From Streptococcus parasuis (lineage in GTDB: Bacteria > Bacillota > Bacilli > Lactobacillales > Streptococcaceae): a stretch of 64,000 nucleotides of DNA. Below the pieces are notes generated by a model. That model had not been told where the DNA came from, ran no database searches, and saw only the letters and a program-made list of their open reading frames with translations. Positions 8,889 to 17,930 of this stretch are shown here, one piece after another (positions within the stretch are counted from its first letter, which is position 1; each line of letters opens with the position of its first letter). Where the stretch lies: NCBI RefSeq assembly GCF_021654455.1, contig NZ_AP024276.1, positions 186,001 to 250,000 of the forward strand, read 5' to 3'. A program made the position numbers and the translations under genes.

Positions 8889-10130
8889 ATGAAATTTATG
8901 CTAAATTGTGATTACTACTACCATTATTTTGGTGAAGATTTGATGGTTATAGGAAAATACGGTCAATACTTATTAAATGAATATCAAGCGTTAGTTTTAA
9001 AACAGATAAACGAAACGGGTAGTGTAGAAAGTTTGATAGGTTACTTCTCTGATATAGCGGGGGAATGTGAAACAAAAATAAAAAAGCTATTATTGGATAC
9101 ATTAAAATTATTCTTGGAGAAAGAGTTTATTGTTAAAGGAGTTTCTGCTTATCCGAAGCATATTTATGGTGAAGTTGGGAAATTTTACCCTAGGAAAATA
9201 GTTATAGAATTAACGAATAAATGTCATTTACAGTGTATACACTGTTTTAAGGAAGCTGGACCAATTAACAGGAATTTTTTGAAATATGAAGAGCTAATAA
9301 ATTTTTTAGATAGGGTAAAAGGAAAGGTTTATGAAATACAGTTAACGGGTGGGGAGCCGATGGCACATCCTCATTTTAAAGAGATTTCAAAATATGTTAC
9401 GGAAAACTTTCAAGAAGTAACAATGACAACCACTGGTCATTTAATTAATTCCAAAAGTATAATTTATTTGAAGGGAATGAGCTACATTCAAATTTCTTTA
9501 TATCATCATAATCCGATTCTAAACGACCAAATTACCAATGGAAAGGATACATTAAATAAAACGATTAGAGGAATAAGATTTCTAAACAATGAGAATTTAG
9601 ACTATTCAGTGACCAATATTGTCCGAAACAGTCTTATAGATGAATTTGATAATTTTATAGAATTTTTAATGCTAAACCAAGTAAAAGCGGTGAGATTTGG
9701 GCTATTTAGTCATTTGGGTAGAGGTAAGTTAGTCGGATCAGATTGGTTTTTAAGTCCCGCTAAAGTAGAAGAATTTTATGAGATGCTTATAGAAAAAAGT
9801 AGAGAGTATAGGAGCAGAATTAATATACATACATGGGAAGAAGATAATTGCTTTAACTATTTTGAAGACATTGTAGATGGTACAATGCGTTGCGGAGCAG
9901 GTGTTATTGAATGGACAATCAATGAGAGTGGCCATATTAAGCCGTGTACATTCTTTCCGGATGGTGAGTTTTCTTCTTACTCTCTTCAAAATTTTGAAGA
10001 ATATTCAATGCAAAATCACGAACAGAATATTGTAAAGAAAATAAATGATTGGGAAGGTTTGCTCCAGACGGTTGGGTTGTCAACTAGAAATATTTGCGAA
10101 GAAATCTATAAAATGGTGGAAAAGAAATGA
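8889..10130 (+). CDS. tqqB: radical SAM/SPASM peptide-modifying enzyme (TqqB-like)
   Basis: A 413-residue enzyme expected to cross-link the adjacent precursor peptide. The radical SAM cluster motif is CHLQCIHC (CX3CX2C) near residue 112, followed by the LTGGEP SAM-binding segment. The C-terminal part has further cysteines (MRCGAGVIEW, IKPCTFFP, NICEEIY), as in SPASM/Twitch domains holding auxiliary Fe-S clusters. The first about 90 residues resemble a RiPP-recognition (PqqD-like) domain. AAGGAG at 8874-8879 is nine bases before ATG 8889 but only three before ATG 8883, so I prefer 8889. Codon use is more AT-rich than in neighbouring housekeeping genes, consistent with transfer. The stop overlaps the next start (ATGA). 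Confidence 0.88.
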   Translation: MKFMLNCDYYYHYFGEDLMVIGKYGQYLLNEYQALVLKQINETGSVESLIGYFSDIAGECETKIKKLLLDTLKLFLEKEFIVKGVSAYPKHIYGEVGKFYPRKIVIELTNKCHLQCIHCFKEAGPINRNFLKYEELINFLDRVKGKVYEIQLTGGEPMAHPHFKEISKYVTENFQEVTMTTTGHLINSKSIIYLKGMSYIQISLYHHNPILNDQITNGKDTLNKTIRGIRFLNNENLDYSVTNIVRNSLIDEFDNFIEFLMLNQVKAVRFGLFSHLGRGKLVGSDWFLSPAKVEEFYEMLIEKSREYRSRINIHTWEEDNCFNYFEDIVDGTMRCGAGVIEWTINESGHIKPCTFFPDGEFSSYSLQNFEEYSMQNHEQNIVKKINDWEGLLQTVGLSTRNICEEIYKMVEKK

Positions 10131-11704
10131 AAAAGAGGAATTTTTGGCTAACCTTATCTTGTATTTTTACAGTAGCCCTGCTCAATGTTGGCTTTCTGTA
10201 CCAATATCGCTATATTATTGATGCTATTGCGGCTGGAGATAGACAGGCCTTTGTGTCTTATTTTGTGCTGATGGGGCTAACTGTCCTTGTCATGCTGGTC
10301 TTTGAATACATTCGTCAGATTGCCAATGTCAGCTATCTCAATCAAGTAGGTTTCCAATTGCAGGCGACCTTTATTGGGAAAATTTTTGATTTGCCTTTTA
10401 GAGAGTTCGTTGAGCAGGGGGCAGGGGCCTATATTTCTCAGCTCAATAATGATTTGGAGACGGTGAAAGAAGATTATTACGACGCCTTTTTTACGATTTT
10501 TCAAGGTGCTTGTACCTTTGGCATTGCCAGTTTGGCCCTTCTTAGCTTGGATGGTCTGACCGCTATTTTCTTAATTTTGATTTCATTCTTGCCAGTTGTG
10601 ATTCCCTATTTGTTTAAAAAGCGGAGAAGGCTCAATCAGGAGGCGATTTCGGACAGTCAGCAGGTCTATAATACAAGGGTTTCAGATGTCTTTCTAGGTT
10701 ATTTGCAAGTGAAAAATAGCCGCCAAAGACAGCAGGTTTTAGATGAGCTGAATGATCGCTATCAAGCAGTCAATGACAAGGTTGATCAGGCCAATCGAAC
10801 GACAGTAACCATGCGGCTCTTAGTCGGTTTCGTCTTTTATCTGACCACTCTTTCGATTATCTTTATCGGTGGTTTTCAAGTCTTTTCTGGCGCCTTGACC
10901 ATCGGTGGCTTGACAGCTATTCTGACCATTTCAGAGCAGTTGGTGGATCCCATTAATAGCATTGCGGCAGCCTTTTTGGACAGGCATGCCGTTAAGGAAT
11001 TGAAGCAAGAGTTTGAGCTATCTACTTTGGGGCAAGAAACGAAGGGACAGGAACTAGCTTCAGCTTTCCAGAGCATGCAACTGGTCAAGGCTAGTTATGC
11101 CATCGGTGAGAAGCAGGTCTTTGAAGACCTGACAGTAGCGTTTGAACGTGGCAAGAAGTATTTAATTCTTGGGGAAAGTGGTTCTGGCAAATCTTCCTTG
11201 GCTCTTATTTTGACCAAGAATAGCCAACTGCAAGCAGGGGATATTTACTTTGATAAAACCTCTCTTTCAGACTTATCCTACCAAGCCATTCAAGACAAGA
11301 TTGCTTATCTGCCACAAGAGGGATCCCTTTTCCATGATACGGTTCTTTACAACTTGACCATGGGACGGGAGGTTTCAGAAGATAGGATGATGTCCCTCAT
11401 TAAAACCATGAACCTTGACAGTCGTTTTCCAAGTTATGCTTCTTTGAGCGAGGAAATCAGTGATAATAGCGGACTGTCTGGCGGACAAAAGCAACGCCTG
11501 CTCTTGATTCGTGCCTTGCTGCAAGATAAGGACATCTTGTTGCTGGATGAAAGTCTGTCTGCCTTGGATCAGGAAACCTATACAGTAATTGAAGCCTACC
11601 TTACCTCACTAGCAGATAAGACGCTCATTCATATTTCCCACCGTGTGTCCGATGAGGTCCTTTCTCGTTATGATGAGGTGGTACGGATTGGGGAGAGCAA
11701 TTAA
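10127..11704 (+). CDS. ABC exporter, fused membrane and ATPase domains
   Basis: A 525-residue half-transporter, probably exporting the modified peptide. The N-terminal half has six membrane segments. The ATPase half shows Walker A GESGSGKSS, Q-loop YLPQEGSLF, signature LSGGQKQR, Walker B ILLLDESLSALD (Ser in place of the usual Pro after the catalytic Glu) and H-loop HISHR. There is no C39 peptidase domain, so leader cleavage must be done by another protein. It overlaps the radical SAM gene by four bases, indicating translational coupling. It probably pairs with the next ABC protein as a heterodimer. Confidence 0.88.
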   Translation: MKKRNFWLTLSCIFTVALLNVGFLYQYRYIIDAIAAGDRQAFVSYFVLMGLTVLVMLVFEYIRQIANVSYLNQVGFQLQATFIGKIFDLPFREFVEQGAGAYISQLNNDLETVKEDYYDAFFTIFQGACTFGIASLALLSLDGLTAIFLILISFLPVVIPYLFKKRRRLNQEAISDSQQVYNTRVSDVFLGYLQVKNSRQRQQVLDELNDRYQAVNDKVDQANRTTVTMRLLVGFVFYLTTLSIIFIGGFQVFSGALTIGGLTAILTISEQLVDPINSIAAAFLDRHAVKELKQEFELSTLGQETKGQELASAFQSMQLVKASYAIGEKQVFEDLTVAFERGKKYLILGESGSGKSSLALILTKNSQLQAGDIYFDKTSLSDLSYQAIQDKIAYLPQEGSLFHDTVLYNLTMGREVSEDRMMSLIKTMNLDSRFPSYASLSEEISDNSGLSGGQKQRLLLIRALLQDKDILLLDESLSALDQETYTVIEAYLTSLADKTLIHISHRVSDEVLSRYDEVVRIGESN

Positions 11705-11737
11705 TTTTTGTCAGATTGTTCCTATCTAGGAGGAGTT

Positions 11738-13329
11738 ATGAAAAAATTGTCTATCAATTGCGATTTGTTATTGCCATTCAGTTGGTTTTCCATATCTTAT
11801 ATAGTTTGACAAATGTCGTTTTGCCGGAGTTAAATAAGTATCTTTTTGACCATATTTTTCAGATGGGCTGGATAGGACTTGTCTGGCTCTTGTTGGCCTA
11901 CGCTTTGACCATCATTGCCAATTCAGTTTTTCAGTACATTTCCCAGGTTTATGAGTGGAAGGTGTCTCAGGGCTTCTATGTCACGGCTAAAAAAGGTCTG
12001 GCAAACAGCTTGTTATCACAGCCTTTATCCAAATTTTCAGAGAAGAATGTTTCTGCCTATCTGTCCATTTTTGACAATGATTTGGAAACCATTGAGGAGA
12101 GTTATCTGAGTCCTCTCATGGACATTATCCGCTCTAGTTCGAGCATGATTATCTATGCATTTTCTCTCTTTCTCTTTGTTCATCCGCTGGTTGCGGTTGG
12201 GATTATTCTGTTGTCTGCCTTGGCGGTCTTCATTCCCAAGTGGATTTCTGGCCCCCTTTCTCAGCGGCAGCGGGCATTTTTACAGAGTTTGGAAAGTTAT
12301 TTTCAGGTGGTGACTGACCTCTTTTCTGCCAAGAATCGTGTCAATACCGAAACTTTCGGCTCCATCAGCCGTGTCCACCATCGGTCAGTAGAAGAAAGTG
12401 AGCAGGCTCGTTTTCACTTTGGGCAATTCAAAACCCTGGCCAATGTTGTCAATGGATTTTCCATGTTTTTGGTGCAATTAACGGCTTTTGGCTTGGTCGG
12501 CTACCTCTTGCTACAAAAAGAGGTGACCATCGGTGCAGCCATTGCGACCTTTAGCTATGTTGAAAATTTCATCTATCCTATGAAATACATCCTCTTGGAT
12601 GTCAATTATATCCATTCGACCAAGGAAACAGTTGCCAACTTAGAAGGTTATCTTGCTGGTCAGGTCTTGTCTGAGCAAGTGCCAAGCTATCCCAATGTGA
12701 CAGCCTTAGAAGTCAGGGATGTGGCCTATCATGTGGGAGAATTAGCGGTCGCAGATTTTTCCTATCGGTTTGACAAGGGGAAAAAGTATGCCATCATTGG
12801 TCCGTCAGCCAGCGGAAAATCCACTTTTCTACGAGTGTTGGCAGGAGAACTAGCTCTGGACAAGGGAAGTGTTTCCTATTTGGAACATGATGTTTTGCAT
12901 GAAATGGAAGCAGCTACTGCCTTCTATCTCAGCCAGTTTGAGCATCTTTATCATACTGATTTTGAAAGCAATGTGTCTGTCTTTGGAACCTATGATAAGG
13001 GAAGAGATGCCATGCTTGGCTTGTTAAGGAGCTTGCCAACGAGTTTACAGGACACTTTGATGACCACAAGCGATCCTAGTCAGTTGAGTGGTGGCGAGAA
13101 AAACATCCTGTGTCTGCTCCGTGCCCTGATGAGTGGTAAGGATGTCTTGCTCTTGGATGAACCGACCGCTCATTTAGACCCTGCCCTGACCAAACAGGTT
13201 TTGACCAACCTCTTGCAGTTGGAGGACAAACTTATCATTACTATCTTGCACCAATCAGACCCAGCTATCCTAGACTTGTTTGATGTGGTTTTGGAAATGC
13301 GTGATGGGAAATTGAGTGAAAAGATATAA
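11738..13329 (+). CDS. second ABC exporter subunit, frameshift at start codon
   Basis: About 530 residues with six membrane segments and an ATPase domain: Walker A GPSASGKST, signature LSGGEKN, Walker B VLLLDEPTAHLD, H-loop LHQS. The best start is ATG 11738 after AGGAGG (11728-11733), but ATG then A6 then TTGTCT leads out of frame and stops after 23 codons. One more A, or a -1 slip on the two Lys codons, would give MKKIVYQLRF and join the long frame. Without that, initiation must use TTG 11716, which lies before the ribosome site and has a poor one of its own, or a rare codon downstream. The gene may be off, slippage-dependent, or affected by a homopolymer sequencing error. The downstream reading frame is intact. 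Confidence 0.75.
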
Positions 13330-13335
13330 AAATGA

Positions 13336-13362
13336 CCCCAAGTCAATAATTCTGACTTGGGG
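13336..13362. terminator. bidirectional terminator, ABC exporter / tRNA-Leu
   Basis: CCCCAAGTCA (13336-13345) pairs perfectly with TGACTTGGGG (13353-13362). On the minus strand it is followed by a T-run, so it can end the tRNA-Leu transcript; on the plus strand it follows the exporter gene. Confidence 0.75.
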
Positions 13363-13379
13363 TTATCCTTTATAAATAA

Positions 13380-13461
13380 TGCGGAGGAAGGGATTTGAAC
13401 CCTCACACCCGATGGGCACATGCGCCTGAAGCATGCGTGTCTGCCGTTCCACCACCTCCGC
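13380..13461 (-). tRNA. tRNA-Leu (anticodon CAG)
   Basis: On the minus strand the gene begins GCGGAGGTGGTGGAACGGC and closes with CCTCCGC pairing the acceptor stem. It has a long variable arm typical of class II tRNA. The anticodon stem-loop is CATGC-TTCAGGC-GCATG, giving anticodon CAG (Leu, codon CTG). The T-arm GGGTTCAAATCCC is canonical, the discriminator is A, and CCA is not encoded. Confidence 0.95.
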
Positions 13462-13585
13462 TTGCTTTTTATTATACTATTTTTCAATTGAAATAACTAG
13501 AGTAAAATGTAAAATCGAAACCGCTTGCGGTTTTTTCTTAGGAAATTTGGTATAATAGGAACAAGTACATACAAAGGAGTCTTCA

Positions 13586-14461
13586 TTGCAAGGAAGAATT
13601 ATCAAGGCCTTGGCTGGTTTTTACTATGTCGAGGCAGATGGACAGATTTATCAAACCAGAGCCAGAGGAAATTTTCGTAAGAAAGGCCAAACGCCCTATG
13701 TGGGTGATTTTGTGGATTTTTCTGCGGAGGAAAACTCAGAAGGCTATATTTTAAAAATCCATGAGAGGAAAAATAGTCTAGTTCGACCTCCTATCGTCAA
13801 TATCGATCAGGCGGTAGTTATCATGTCGGCCAAGGAGCCTGATTTTAATGCTAATTTACTTGATCGTTTCCTAGTACTTTTAGAACAAAAGGATATGGAT
13901 CCCATTATCTATATCTCTAAGATGGACTTGGTAGAAGATCGGACGGAAATTGATGCCTTCAAGGCTATCTATGAGAAAATTGGCTATCCTTTTGTCTATA
14001 GTTTGGAGGAATTGACGCCATTATTGCAGGATAAGGTGACGGTCTTTATGGGGCAGACAGGGGTTGGCAAATCGACTCTTCTCAATCGCATTGCACCAGA
14101 ATTAGCCTTGGAAACAGGGGCGATTTCAGATAGTCTGGGGCGTGGTCGCCATACCACTCGTGCGGTCAGTTTCTACAATGTCTTCGGTGGGAAAATTGCG
14201 GATACGCCAGGTTTCTCATCTCTAGACTATGAAGTCAAGGAGGCTGAGGCACTGACAGATTGTTTCCCAGAGATTGCGGAAGCCAGCCAGAACTGCAAAT
14301 TTAGGACCTGTACCCACACCCATGAGCCGGATTGTGCAGTCAAAGAAGCTGTTGCCAGCTCTGCCATTTCCCAAAGTCGCTTTGACAATTATCTCCAATT
14401 CCTCAGCGAAATCCAAAATCAGCGTGAAACCTATGCCAAGGTAAGTAAGAAATTCAAATAG
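13586..14461 (+). CDS. rsgA: ribosome small subunit-dependent GTPase RsgA
   Basis: Circularly permuted GTPase that assists late 30S maturation. The 291-residue protein has an N-terminal OB-fold, G4 YISKMD, G1 [12 protein letters not shown] (after G4, showing the permutation), G3 [10 protein letters not shown], and a C-terminal zinc site [14 protein letters not shown]. The start is TTG 13586, six bases after AAAGGAG; no upstream ATG exists in frame. A TATAAT -10 lies near 13551. It heads a tight operon with rpe, thiN, rmuC, yhaM and a phosphotransferase. Confidence 0.96.
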   Translation: MQGRIIKALAGFYYVEADGQIYQTRARGNFRKKGQTPYVGDFVDFSAEENSEGYILKIHERKNSLVRPPIVNIDQAVVIMSAKEPDFNANLLDRFLVLLEQKDMDPIIYISKMDLVEDRTEIDAFKAIYEKIGYPFVYSLEELTPLLQDKVTVFMGQTGVGKSTLLNRIAPELALETGAISDSLGRGRHTTRAVSFYNVFGGKIADTPGFSSLDYEVKEAEALTDCFPEIAEASQNCKFRTCTHTHEPDCAVKEAVASSAISQSRFDNYLQFLSEIQNQRETYAKVSKKFK

Positions 14462-14475
14462 AAAGTTGGTTCTGT

Positions 14476-15135
14476 ATGTCACATTATAAGATCGCACCGT
14501 CTATTTTGGCGGCAGATTATGCAAATTTTGAAAAAGAGCTCAAGCGTCTAGAAAAGACAGGTGTGGAGTATGTGCACATTGATGTCATGGACGGTCATTT
14601 TGTGCCAAATATTAGCTTTGGGGCGGATGTGGTTGCGGCTATGCGTCCTCATAGCAAGCTGGTTTTTGATTGTCATCTCATGGTGTCCAATCCTGAAAAT
14701 CATATTGAGACCTTTGCACGTGCGGGTGCAGATATTTTAACCATTCATGCAGAAGCAACGGTTCACCTGCATGGAACCCTGCAAAAAATTCGTGCTGCTG
14801 GTATGAAGGTGGGCGTGGTCATCAATCCAGGCACACCTCTTGTGACCATTGAGCCTGTGCTCAACTTGGTGGATCAGGTGCTCCTCATGACGGTTAACCC
14901 AGGTTTTGGTGGTCAGGCCTACATTCCAGAAGTGGCTGAGAAGATTGAGGCCTTGGTCAAACTCCGTGAAGCCAAAGGCTTGAACTTTGACATCGAAGTG
15001 GACGGTGGGATTGACGATAAGACCATTCATTCAGCCAAAAATGCGGGTGCCAATGTCTTTGTGGCAGGTTCCTACCTTTTCAAAGGCGATTTGGATGCCA
15101 ACGTTGCTAAATTGAAAGCAGCCCTCCATGATTAA
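14476..15135 (+). CDS. rpe: ribulose-phosphate 3-epimerase
   Basis: Interconverts ribulose 5-phosphate and xylulose 5-phosphate in the pentose phosphate pathway. It is a 219-residue TIM barrel with SILAADYANFEKEL, the metal and catalytic motif HIDVMDGHFVPNISFG, FDCHLMV, MTVNPGFGGQ, and VDGGI near the phosphate site. The length is standard. It lies 14 bases after rsgA and overlaps thiN by eight bases. Confidence 0.97.
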   Translation: MSHYKIAPSILAADYANFEKELKRLEKTGVEYVHIDVMDGHFVPNISFGADVVAAMRPHSKLVFDCHLMVSNPENHIETFARAGADILTIHAEATVHLHGTLQKIRAAGMKVGVVINPGTPLVTIEPVLNLVDQVLLMTVNPGFGGQAYIPEVAEKIEALVKLREAKGLNFDIEVDGGIDDKTIHSAKNAGANVFVAGSYLFKGDLDANVAKLKAALHD

Positions 15136-15760
15136 GATTGCCTTAATAGCAGGTGGTTCATTTGACTGCCTTCCTGAGCCTGCAGACCTCTATGTAGGGG
15201 TAGATGCAGGCTCACTTCGTCTATTGGAACATTCCCTACCTCTTGACTGGGCTATCGGTGATTTTGACTCGGTGACACCTGAAGAATTAGGGCGGATAAA
15301 GGATCTAGCAGAGCGGTTCCTACAAGCACCTGCTGAAAAAGATGACACAGACTTAGAGTTAGCGTTAAAGGAAGTGTTCAAAGTTTATCCGCAGGCCCAG
15401 GTTCACATATATGGTGCTTTGGGTGGACGCATGGATCATATGATGGCTAATCTCTTTCTAGCTGCAGAGCCTGACTTGGCCCCCTACATGGAGCAAATTG
15501 AATTGGTGGACAGTCAGAACATTGTTCGTTTTCGACCTGCAGGACGTCATGTCATTCAACCTATTCAAGGAATGACCTATATTTCCTTTATGCCAGAAGA
15601 TGGCAGCCGCTTGACCATTCGTCATGCCAAGTACCCGTTGGATGCCAGTAATTATTTTTTCAAAAAATGCTATTCCTCTAACGAATTTATAGATAGAGAC
15701 ATAGACATTCAACTGGATAAGGGCTACGTGGTCCTTATCTACAGTAAGGATAAGAATTAG
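15128..15760 (+). CDS. thiN: thiamine diphosphokinase
   Basis: Transfers pyrophosphate from ATP to thiamine to make thiamine diphosphate, the cofactor of transketolase and pyruvate dehydrogenase. The 210-residue protein shows the family motifs IGDFDSVTPEE, EKDDTDLELAL and YGALGGRMDHMMANL. The gene starts inside the last codons of rpe (ATGATTAA overlap), and rmuC follows directly, so it is translationally coupled on both sides. Confidence 0.94.
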   Translation: MIKIALIAGGSFDCLPEPADLYVGVDAGSLRLLEHSLPLDWAIGDFDSVTPEELGRIKDLAERFLQAPAEKDDTDLELALKEVFKVYPQAQVHIYGALGGRMDHMMANLFLAAEPDLAPYMEQIELVDSQNIVRFRPAGRHVIQPIQGMTYISFMPEDGSRLTIRHAKYPLDASNYFFKKCYSSNEFIDRDIDIQLDKGYVVLIYSKDKN

Positions 15761-16999
15761 ATGGATATTGTATTACTTATTTTGCTGATACTGGTCTTGC
15801 TCGCCTTGGTTTTTCTTTATGGAAAATGGCAGAGCTTGGCCCTGCTTTTGCAAGATCAGGCAGAAGACACAGCAGACAACTTGTCTGATCAGCTCAGCTA
15901 TCAACTTGAAAATGCAACCCTCAAACAGCAACAGGCCATTCATCAGGAAGTGGAAAGACTCCGCACGGAGCTTTACCAACAGCTAACCGACATCCGTCAT
16001 GAGCTGAATAAGAGCCACTTGGAAACGCGAGATGCCACCGACCGCCGTTTGCAGGCCATTCAGGAGTCCAATGAAAAACGCCTGGAAGAAATGCGGCAGA
16101 CAGTTGAGGAAAAGCTGGAGAAAACCCTGCAAACCCGCCTACAAGCCTCCTTTGAAACGGTGTCCAAGCAATTGGAATCGGTCAATCGTGGTCTGGGAGA
16201 AATGCAGACGGTGGCGCGTGATGTGGGTAGTCTTAACAAGGTACTGTCTGGGACCAAAACCCGTGGCATCATGGGTGAATTGCAGCTGGGACAGATTATC
16301 GAGGATATTTTGACACCTAGCCAATATGAGCGAGAGTTTGCCACGGTTTCAGGCTCTAGTGAGCGCGTGGAGTATGCGGTCAAGCTACCAGGACGGACTG
16401 AAGGCGATTATATCTACTTGCCAATCGATTCCAAGTTTCCGCTGGCGGATTACTACCGCTTGGAAGATGCTTATGAAAGTGGGGACAAGGACCAGATTGA
16501 CCTTCATCGGAAAAATCTCTTGGCTGCTATTAAACGTTTTGCCAAGGACATTCAGAGCAAGTACCTCAATCCGCCTGAAACCACCAACTTTGGCGTGTTG
16601 TTCTTGCCAACCGAAGGGCTTTATTCAGAGGTGGTCCGCAATCCGATTTTCTTTGACGACCTTCGCCGTCAGGAAAATATCGTGGTAGCAGGACCGACCA
16701 CCCTTTCTGCCCTGCTCAATTCTCTCTCTGTCGGCTTTAAAACCCTCAACATTCAACGGTCGGCCGATGATATTTCCAAGGTCTTGGGCAATGTCAAGCT
16801 GGAATTTGGCAAGTTTTCTGACCTCTTGGTCAAGGCCCAAAAGCAACTCAATCAGGCCAGCAGCAATATTGACAAACTCCTAACGACTCGCACCAACGCT
16901 ATCGAGCGTAGTCTTCGAGCCATCGACCTATACGAAGATGACCAAACTAAGGGACTGCTTGGCTTGTCCCCATTAGATGAGGAAGATAATGAAAATTAA
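15761..16999 (+). CDS. rmuC: DNA recombination protein RmuC
   Basis: A 412-residue protein of the RmuC family, which limits DNA inversions and has a restriction-nuclease-like core. The N terminus is one membrane helix (IVLLILLILVLLALVFLYGKW), then a coiled coil of about 110 residues rich in Glu, Gln and Arg. The conserved RmuC domain follows (RGIMGELQLGQIIEDIL, DSKFPLADYYRL, VVAGPTTLSALLNSL). It starts immediately after the thiN stop and overlaps yhaM. Confidence 0.95.
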   Translation: MDIVLLILLILVLLALVFLYGKWQSLALLLQDQAEDTADNLSDQLSYQLENATLKQQQAIHQEVERLRTELYQQLTDIRHELNKSHLETRDATDRRLQAIQESNEKRLEEMRQTVEEKLEKTLQTRLQASFETVSKQLESVNRGLGEMQTVARDVGSLNKVLSGTKTRGIMGELQLGQIIEDILTPSQYEREFATVSGSSERVEYAVKLPGRTEGDYIYLPIDSKFPLADYYRLEDAYESGDKDQIDLHRKNLLAAIKRFAKDIQSKYLNPPETTNFGVLFLPTEGLYSEVVRNPIFFDDLRRQENIVVAGPTTLSALLNSLSVGFKTLNIQRSADDISKVLGNVKLEFGKFSDLLVKAQKQLNQASSNIDKLLTTRTNAIERSLRAIDLYEDDQTKGLLGLSPLDEEDNEN

Positions 17000-17930
17000 C
17001 CAAATGAAAAAAGATGAATTCTTCGAAGGATTCTATTTGATCAAAGCAGCAGAAGTCCGTCAAACACGGGCTGGCAAAGACTACCTAGCTCTGACCTTCC
17101 AGGATGATACTGGTGAGATTGAAGGCAAGGTTTGGGACGCCCAACCAGGGAAAATCAAGGATTTTACTGCTGGAACTGTAGTTCATATGCAGGGACGCCG
17201 TGAAGTCTACAATAATTCACCCCAAGTCAATCAGTTGGTTCTCCGTTTACCAAAAGCTGGCGAACCAAACGACCCTGCTGAGTTCAAGGAAAAGCCACCT
17301 GTGGATGTCAAGGACACCAAGGACTACCTAAATCAGATGATTTTCCGCATCGAAAATGCCACTTGGCAGCGGATTGTCCGTGCTCTTTACAGTAAATATG
17401 AAAAGGAATTTTATTCCTATCCAGCAGCCAAGACCAATCACCATGCCTTTTATTCAGGCTTGTCCTTCCATACCGCGACCATGGTCCGCTTGGCAGATAA
17501 AATTGGTGATATTTATCCTCAGCTCAATAAGAGCCTGCTCTTTGCAGGAATCATGCTTCATGACCTAGCCAAGGTGATTGAACTGACAGGTCCTGATAAC
17601 ACAGGCTACACTGTCCGTGGAAATTTGATTGGGCACATTTCCTTGATTGATGAAGAGATTACCAAGGTTTTGGTGGAATTGGGCATTGATGACAGTCTGG
17701 AGGAAGTGACTGTTCTGCGCCACGTTATCCTCAGCCACCACGGCCTCTTGGAGTATGGTAGCCCAGTCCGTCCGCAGATTATGGAGGCGGAAATCCTCCA
17801 CATGATTGACAACATCGATGCGGAAATGATGATGATGCTATCGGCCTTGGACAAGGTCGGTCCAGGCGAGATGACCAACCGCATCTTTGCCATGGACAAC
17901 CGCGCCTTCTATAAGCCCAATATCGACTAG
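16989..17930 (+). CDS. yhaM: 3'-5' exoribonuclease YhaM (Cbf1)
   Basis: Trims RNA 3' ends in the cytoplasm. The 313-residue protein has an N-terminal OB-fold (AGKDYLALTFQDDTGEIEGKVW) and a C-terminal HD domain whose metal ligands appear as SFHTATM, MLHDLAK and SHHG. I chose ATG 16989 (MKINQMKKDEFFEG) after GAGGAAG rather than the in-frame ATG four codons upstream. It overlaps the end of rmuC by 11 bases, and its TAG stop supplies the G of the next gene's GTG start. Confidence 0.94.
   Translation: MKINQMKKDEFFEGFYLIKAAEVRQTRAGKDYLALTFQDDTGEIEGKVWDAQPGKIKDFTAGTVVHMQGRREVYNNSPQVNQLVLRLPKAGEPNDPAEFKEKPPVDVKDTKDYLNQMIFRIENATWQRIVRALYSKYEKEFYSYPAAKTNHHAFYSGLSFHTATMVRLADKIGDIYPQLNKSLLFAGIMLHDLAKVIELTGPDNTGYTVRGNLIGHISLIDEEITKVLVELGIDDSLEEVTVLRHVILSHHGLLEYGSPVRPQIMEAEILHMIDNIDAEMMMMLSALDKVGPGEMTNRIFAMDNRAFYKPNID

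Noticed and set aside
13170..13487. 105-codon minus-strand frame over tRNA-Leu
   Set aside because: Reads through the tRNA gene and the exporter's 3' end; an artefact.
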